Shown: positions 60,849 to 64,000 of the stretch, piece by piece
How the letters are laid out: each line of letters begins with the position of its first letter
Position numbering within the stretch: the first letter of the stretch is position 1
From: Sutterella sp.
GTDB lineage: Bacteria > Pseudomonadota > Gammaproteobacteria > Burkholderiales > Burkholderiaceae_F
Assembly: GCA_020025955.1 (NCBI GenBank)
Contig: JAHHRF010000004.1
Coordinates: forward strand, 13,129 to 77,128
DNA: 64,000 nucleotides
Direction of reading: 5' to 3'
Program-made: the position numbers and the translations under genes
The notes under the pieces: model-generated
The model's database searches: none
What the model was told of the DNA's origin: nothing
What the model saw: the letters and a program-made list of their open reading frames with translations, nothing else

Positions 60849-61480
60849 TGAAGTTGTTGTCTCTTTTATTGAGTGTGACGTTGCTGGGGGCGGTGCCTAC
60901 AGCCTCCATGGCGAAAACGCCCACGACGGACGTTGCCCAAGCCGTTGCGCCGTTAAATGCCTTTTTTAAGGCCTACCCGGCAGCCCACGGCACTTTTACC
61001 CAGACGGTAACGGATGCCCAAGGGAAGGCGACGGGCCCGAAGAGCACGGGCACGTTTGCGTTTGCCCGTCCCGGTCGCTTTATTTGGAAAACCACGTCGC
61101 CTGATAATCAAACCATCGTCACCAACGGGCAAACCCTTTGGATTTACGAAGAAGACTTGGATCAGGTGATTGTGCGCCCGATGGGCAATGAGTTGAGCGC
61201 GTCCCCTGCCGCCATTCTCTTTGGGGCAGACAATTGGTCGGACCTGTGGACGATTAAAGAAGCCGGCCCCAATACCTATGAACTGCGTCCCAAAACAGAG
61301 AGTCAATACGACACGTTGTGGGTGACCTTGGGAAAGAGCGGGATTGAGCGCTTAGTCTTAAAAGACGCCTTTTCTCAAACCATCACGATTCACTTCCCGC
61401 GTTTTGAAAAGGGCGCGGGGTCGGATGCCAACTTTGACTTCCAGATGCCCGAGGGCGTTGAGGTGCTCACGGCACCCTAA
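60848..61480 (+). CDS. lolA: Outer-membrane lipoprotein carrier protein LolA
   Basis: This 210-residue periplasmic chaperone takes lipoproteins from LolCDE to LolB. It has a Sec signal of about 22 residues (ends ASMA), HGTFTQTVTDAQGK, the hydrophobic-cavity segments FAFARPGRFIWKT and QTLWIYEEDLDQVIVRP. The start ATG shares one base with the ftsK stop (TAATG), giving translational coupling; the ftsK-lolA order is conserved in proteobacteria. Confidence 0.95.
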   Translation: MKLLSLLLSVTLLGAVPTASMAKTPTTDVAQAVAPLNAFFKAYPAAHGTFTQTVTDAQGKATGPKSTGTFAFARPGRFIWKTTSPDNQTIVTNGQTLWIYEEDLDQVIVRPMGNELSASPAAILFGADNWSDLWTIKEAGPNTYELRPKTESQYDTLWVTLGKSGIERLVLKDAFSQTITIHFPRFEKGAGSDANFDFQMPEGVEVLTAP

Positions 61481-61514
61481 CGAGTCAACACAGAAATCCT
61501 CGTGTCTACCACGC

Positions 61515-61540
61515 AAACGCGACCTTCGGGTCGCGTTTTT
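61515..61540 (+). terminator. Intrinsic terminator of ftsK-lolA
   Basis: AAACGCGACC and GGTCGCGTTT form a stem with a TTCG tetraloop-type turn, followed by TTG. Confidence 0.85.
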
Positions 61541-61690
61541 GTTATGCCTTCCCTCACTCACTGATACAATGATAGGAACAGGAGAAAGCACGGGCTTTCT
61601 TTGAAGTTTTTTTCAATTTGATGAATGGTGTGAACGTGCCGAAACCCACCGTTGGGTTGGGTGCGTTCGCTTGAGAAGTGGAAGGCGATC

Positions 61691-62692
61691 GTGAAGAAGA
61701 CGATTCGGCCGATGATGATTGATCGTCTTTTGACGGATCACCCGGTCATGACAGCCGAAGCGTTAGCGGAGGTGCTCCAAGTGAGCGTCCCGACCGTTAA
61801 GCGCGATCTCCGCTATATGCGAGAAGTGTTAGGGGCCCCAGTGGTCTATAACCGCCGTAGTGGGGGGTATAGTTACCGCACCTCGGGGCAGGCCCTAAGC
61901 GTACAGCGTGCACCCAAGACTGGCATCCTTCGTGAAAGCGAAGGGCGATGGTATAACGCCAAAGAACTCTATGTGCTTGTGAAAGCCTTAGGGCTCTTGG
62001 AGGAACTCGACAGCCAAACGAGTTCCTTAATCGTGGACGAAATCGAACCCGTCAAATCCCGACTCAAAGGCTTATTGGGGTTAGGGGGCTTAGCGCCCGA
62101 AGCCCTGTTAGAGCGCATTCGCTTAGCCGATACGCAACGCGTCGTCGACGAAGGGGATGTCTTTGAGATTTTGGGGCTGGCTTTGTCGGAGCGTCGACGC
62201 TTACAGATTGCCGTTAAGGGGCAAGTGAGCGCCACGACGCGCGAAGTGAGTCCACAACGACTCGTTAACTATCGGGGTCGCTGGTACTTGGATACGTACT
62301 GCCATCAGGCCAAAGCCTGGCGTACGTTTGCTGTCGACAATGTGGTGCGTGCTGCCTTGCTCCCTAAGAGTGCATGCCACTTTTCGCCCGTTGATGTGCA
62401 TCGCCACTTGGATGGAGCCTATGGGCTCTTTCGTAGTGGGGTGCTTCAAAAAGCGGTCTTACACTTTGATAGCTACGCGACGCCCTACGTGCGTCGTGAA
62501 CGCTGGCATGCGAAGCAACACCTGGCACGCGCCAAGGGGGGTGGCTTACGCTTAACCGTGCCCTTTCGCAATCCCACGGAACTCGTGGGGGAGATTTTGC
62601 GATGGGGGGATCACGTTGAGGTCATCGAACCCAAAGAACTTCGAGAAGCAGTCCGTCATACGCTCCAGAAGAGTTTAAAACGGTACGAGTAA
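61691..62692 (+). CDS. WYL-domain transcriptional regulator (YafY type)
   Basis: The product has 333 residues if it starts at the GTG at 61691, which has GGAAGG six bases upstream; a TTG at 61652 is less likely. A winged-helix domain is at residues 10-60 (MIDRLLTDHPVMTAEALAEVLQVSVPTVKRDL), the WYL domain in the middle (YRGRWYLDTYCHQAKAWRTFAVDNV), and a WCX extension at the C-terminus. WYL domains bind nucleotide or ligand signals and often regulate defence or DNA-repair genes. It lies 59 bases upstream of the metallophosphoesterase gene, with no terminator between, suggesting an operon. Confidence 0.9.
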   Translation: MKKTIRPMMIDRLLTDHPVMTAEALAEVLQVSVPTVKRDLRYMREVLGAPVVYNRRSGGYSYRTSGQALSVQRAPKTGILRESEGRWYNAKELYVLVKALGLLEELDSQTSSLIVDEIEPVKSRLKGLLGLGGLAPEALLERIRLADTQRVVDEGDVFEILGLALSERRRLQIAVKGQVSATTREVSPQRLVNYRGRWYLDTYCHQAKAWRTFAVDNVVRAALLPKSACHFSPVDVHRHLDGAYGLFRSGVLQKAVLHFDSYATPYVRRERWHAKQHLARAKGGGLRLTVPFRNPTELVGEILRWGDHVEVIEPKELREAVRHTLQKSLKRYE

Positions 62693-62751
62693 GCGACTGG
62701 TCCCTGCTTAGGGGATCCCTTACTCGACAATTCTTGAAGGATGTTCAGGGC

Positions 62752-63924
62752 ATGGAAGACCAGCCTGTTGTACGCCAATATCGCCGACGTCGTCACCGCC
62801 GTCGCCCTCGCATTGAAGACCCCGCGCAGTTGCCCAATCTCTTTTTCTGTGGCGACCCGCATGGGGGCTTTGATCAAGTCAATGAGGCCGCACGCCTCTA
62901 CAAACCCGATGCCATGATTTTGCTCGGGGACTTGCAGTTAACGGATCCGCTGGAAGTTATTCTGGAGGAGGCCTTAGCGCACACCGATATTTTCTGGATT
63001 CCCGGGAACCACGACACCGACTGCGATCAGTACTACGACAACTTGTGGCGTAGCCAATTGGGCTCGCACAATTTGCACGGTCGCGTCATTAACGTGCACG
63101 GGCTTCGCATTGCGGGCTTGGGCGGGGTGTTCCGCGGTCAGGTGTGGATGCCAGACGGGCAACCCAATTACCCGACCCCCTCGAGCTTAATGCGTCGCTT
63201 AGGACCCAGTAACTCGTGGCGTGGCGGGATTCCGCGTCGCCATCGTACGACGATTTTCCCCTCGGTCTATCGCTACTTGATGGGGCACAAGGCGGACATT
63301 TTGGTCACGCACGAGGCCCCCGGCTGTCACGTCCGCGGCTTTGAAGTCTTGGACGAATTGGCGCGCACCATGGGGGTACGTTGGATGTTCCACGGGCACC
63401 AGCATGAAGACCGCGTCTATAGCGACAACGAAGGGATTCCGACCCGTGCAGTGGGCTACCGCGGTGTGGTGAACTTGCAGGGCGAAGTCGTGATCCCCGC
63501 GCAGCTCGACCCCCGAGAGGCGGCTGACCTTGAGTTAGCGTTTGAACACCAAGATAAGGCCCTGGCTGCGGGTGAAGCCATTTTGGTGCGCGACATTGAA
63601 GGGAAAGTCGCGGTGGTCCCCGCAAACGAAACGCTCGACCCCGGTACTGAACCCGCCATCTTGCCGTGCTCCCCTGACATTACGGAAGCGCTAGAGCGTC
63701 AAGCTCGTGAAAAGGCTCGCCGTTTAGGGGAAGAAGTGGCCCAAAGGGCGCCGGGTGGTCGCTGGTGCAAACCGCGTCCCAAGCAAACCAAGGGCACGAA
63801 CCCCGCAAAGAATTGTTGCCGTAAGGACGATCGCAAGCCGAACTGTCCGCGCAACAACCACAAAGGGGAAAAGCCCAAGGCGTTAGCGAAGCCTAAAGAG
63901 ACGCCCTCCGAGAAGGCTGCGTAA
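62752..63924 (+). CDS. Metallophosphoesterase with basic N- and C-terminal tails
   Basis: The product has 390 residues from ATG 62752, with AAGGA upstream. The core has all calcineurin-like metal motifs: GDPHG, GDLQ, GNHD, THEAPG and GHQHED, in the usual order. Residues 9-20 (QYRRRRHRRRPR) and the last 60 residues (many Lys, Arg, Pro and Asn, with four Cys including a CC pair and LPC, GRWC) are strongly basic, which suggests nucleic-acid or nucleotide binding. The substrate is unknown. It follows a WYL regulator on the same strand, in a likely two-gene operon. Confidence 0.8.
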   Translation: MEDQPVVRQYRRRRHRRRPRIEDPAQLPNLFFCGDPHGGFDQVNEAARLYKPDAMILLGDLQLTDPLEVILEEALAHTDIFWIPGNHDTDCDQYYDNLWRSQLGSHNLHGRVINVHGLRIAGLGGVFRGQVWMPDGQPNYPTPSSLMRRLGPSNSWRGGIPRRHRTTIFPSVYRYLMGHKADILVTHEAPGCHVRGFEVLDELARTMGVRWMFHGHQHEDRVYSDNEGIPTRAVGYRGVVNLQGEVVIPAQLDPREAADLELAFEHQDKALAAGEAILVRDIEGKVAVVPANETLDPGTEPAILPCSPDITEALERQAREKARRLGEEVAQRAPGGRWCKPRPKQTKGTNPAKNCCRKDDRKPNCPRNNHKGEKPKALAKPKETPSEKAA

Positions 63925-63954
63925 ACCGAACAAGGTCATCTTGTTACCCAAATT

Positions 63955-63987
63955 CCCGCCTACTAGATATACATTTGGTTAGGCGGG
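63955..63987 (+). terminator. Hairpin near the right edge, behind the metallophosphoesterase gene
   Basis: CCCGCCTA and TAGGCGGG form a perfect 8-bp stem around a 17-base loop. Only a weak TAATT follows. It could end the operon. Confidence 0.5.
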
Positions 63988-64000
63988 TAATTGGATACCT

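Noticed and set aside
63955..63987. Phage attachment site at the right edge
   Set aside because: Only a hairpin is visible; no integrase, tRNA gene or duplicated copy is in the window.

Overview
The window reads as chromosomal DNA of an anaerobic or microaerophilic betaproteobacterium, most likely a gut-type member of the Burkholderiales such as the Sutterellaceae. This is inferred from gene content and order; no database search was possible. The supporting signs are the housekeeping order (gyrA-cmk-rpsA-ihfB-lapB, dnaX-ybaB-recR, greA/yhbY/rlmE/ftsH/folP/glmM, trxA-rho), a betaproteobacterial type of OmpA-domain protein, a tmRNA with an ALAA-ending tag, periplasmic Tat-exported flavin reductases paired with a multiheme cytochrome, and an [FeFe]-hydrogenase.

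Positions 1-13400 are the accessory, energy-metabolism part. After the tail of a probable ABC transporter ATPase and a structured orphan transcript candidate (about 345-645), two paralogous Tat-exported FAD reductases flank a tetraheme c-type cytochrome, all on the minus strand. They look like a split flavocytochrome c respiratory reductase with an unknown acceptor. Divergent from them is a two-gene operon encoding a NuoF/GltD-type fusion flavoprotein and a cytosolic [FeFe]-hydrogenase with all H-cluster motifs. A lipoprotein and an autotransporter follow. A run of ten G lies in the autotransporter upstream region, in a position that suggests phase-variable expression.

Positions 13400-19400 hold dnaQ, a small membrane protein, a degenerate ATPase-like protein, an AlbA/Schlafen-domain regulator whose promoter overlaps a dyad, tmRNA (ssrA), gph and an OmpA-domain protein.

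Positions 19400-49400 are mainly conserved housekeeping: gyrA, cmk, rpsA, ihfB, lapB, htpX, a DoxX protein, a radical SAM protein, a MATE exporter, a GT-C-like membrane protein, rpmE2, hemC-hemD, nadE, rho, trxA, the SRP RNA, a LysE exporter, dnaX, ybaB, a modD-like gene, recR, gmhA, greA, yhbY, rlmE and ftsH. Three features here stand out. The dnaX gene is split into two frames at a run of six C with an upstream Shine-Dalgarno-like sequence, suggesting +1 frameshifting. NadE keeps its synthetase P-loop but has no cysteine in its glutaminase domain. GyrA has Met where quinolone-sensitive enzymes usually have Asp (E. coli position 87).

Positions 49400-64000 carry a cytoplasmic BisC/TorZ-type sulfoxide reductase and an orphan MetQ with a structured leader, both inserted into the usual ftsH-folP-glmM order. 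Then come folP, glmM, a small protein of unknown function, a PII protein, trxB with a coupled smr gene, ftsK-lolA, and a WYL-domain regulator followed by a metallophosphoesterase with highly basic ends. Most transcription units end in clear intrinsic hairpin terminators, which define the operons well.
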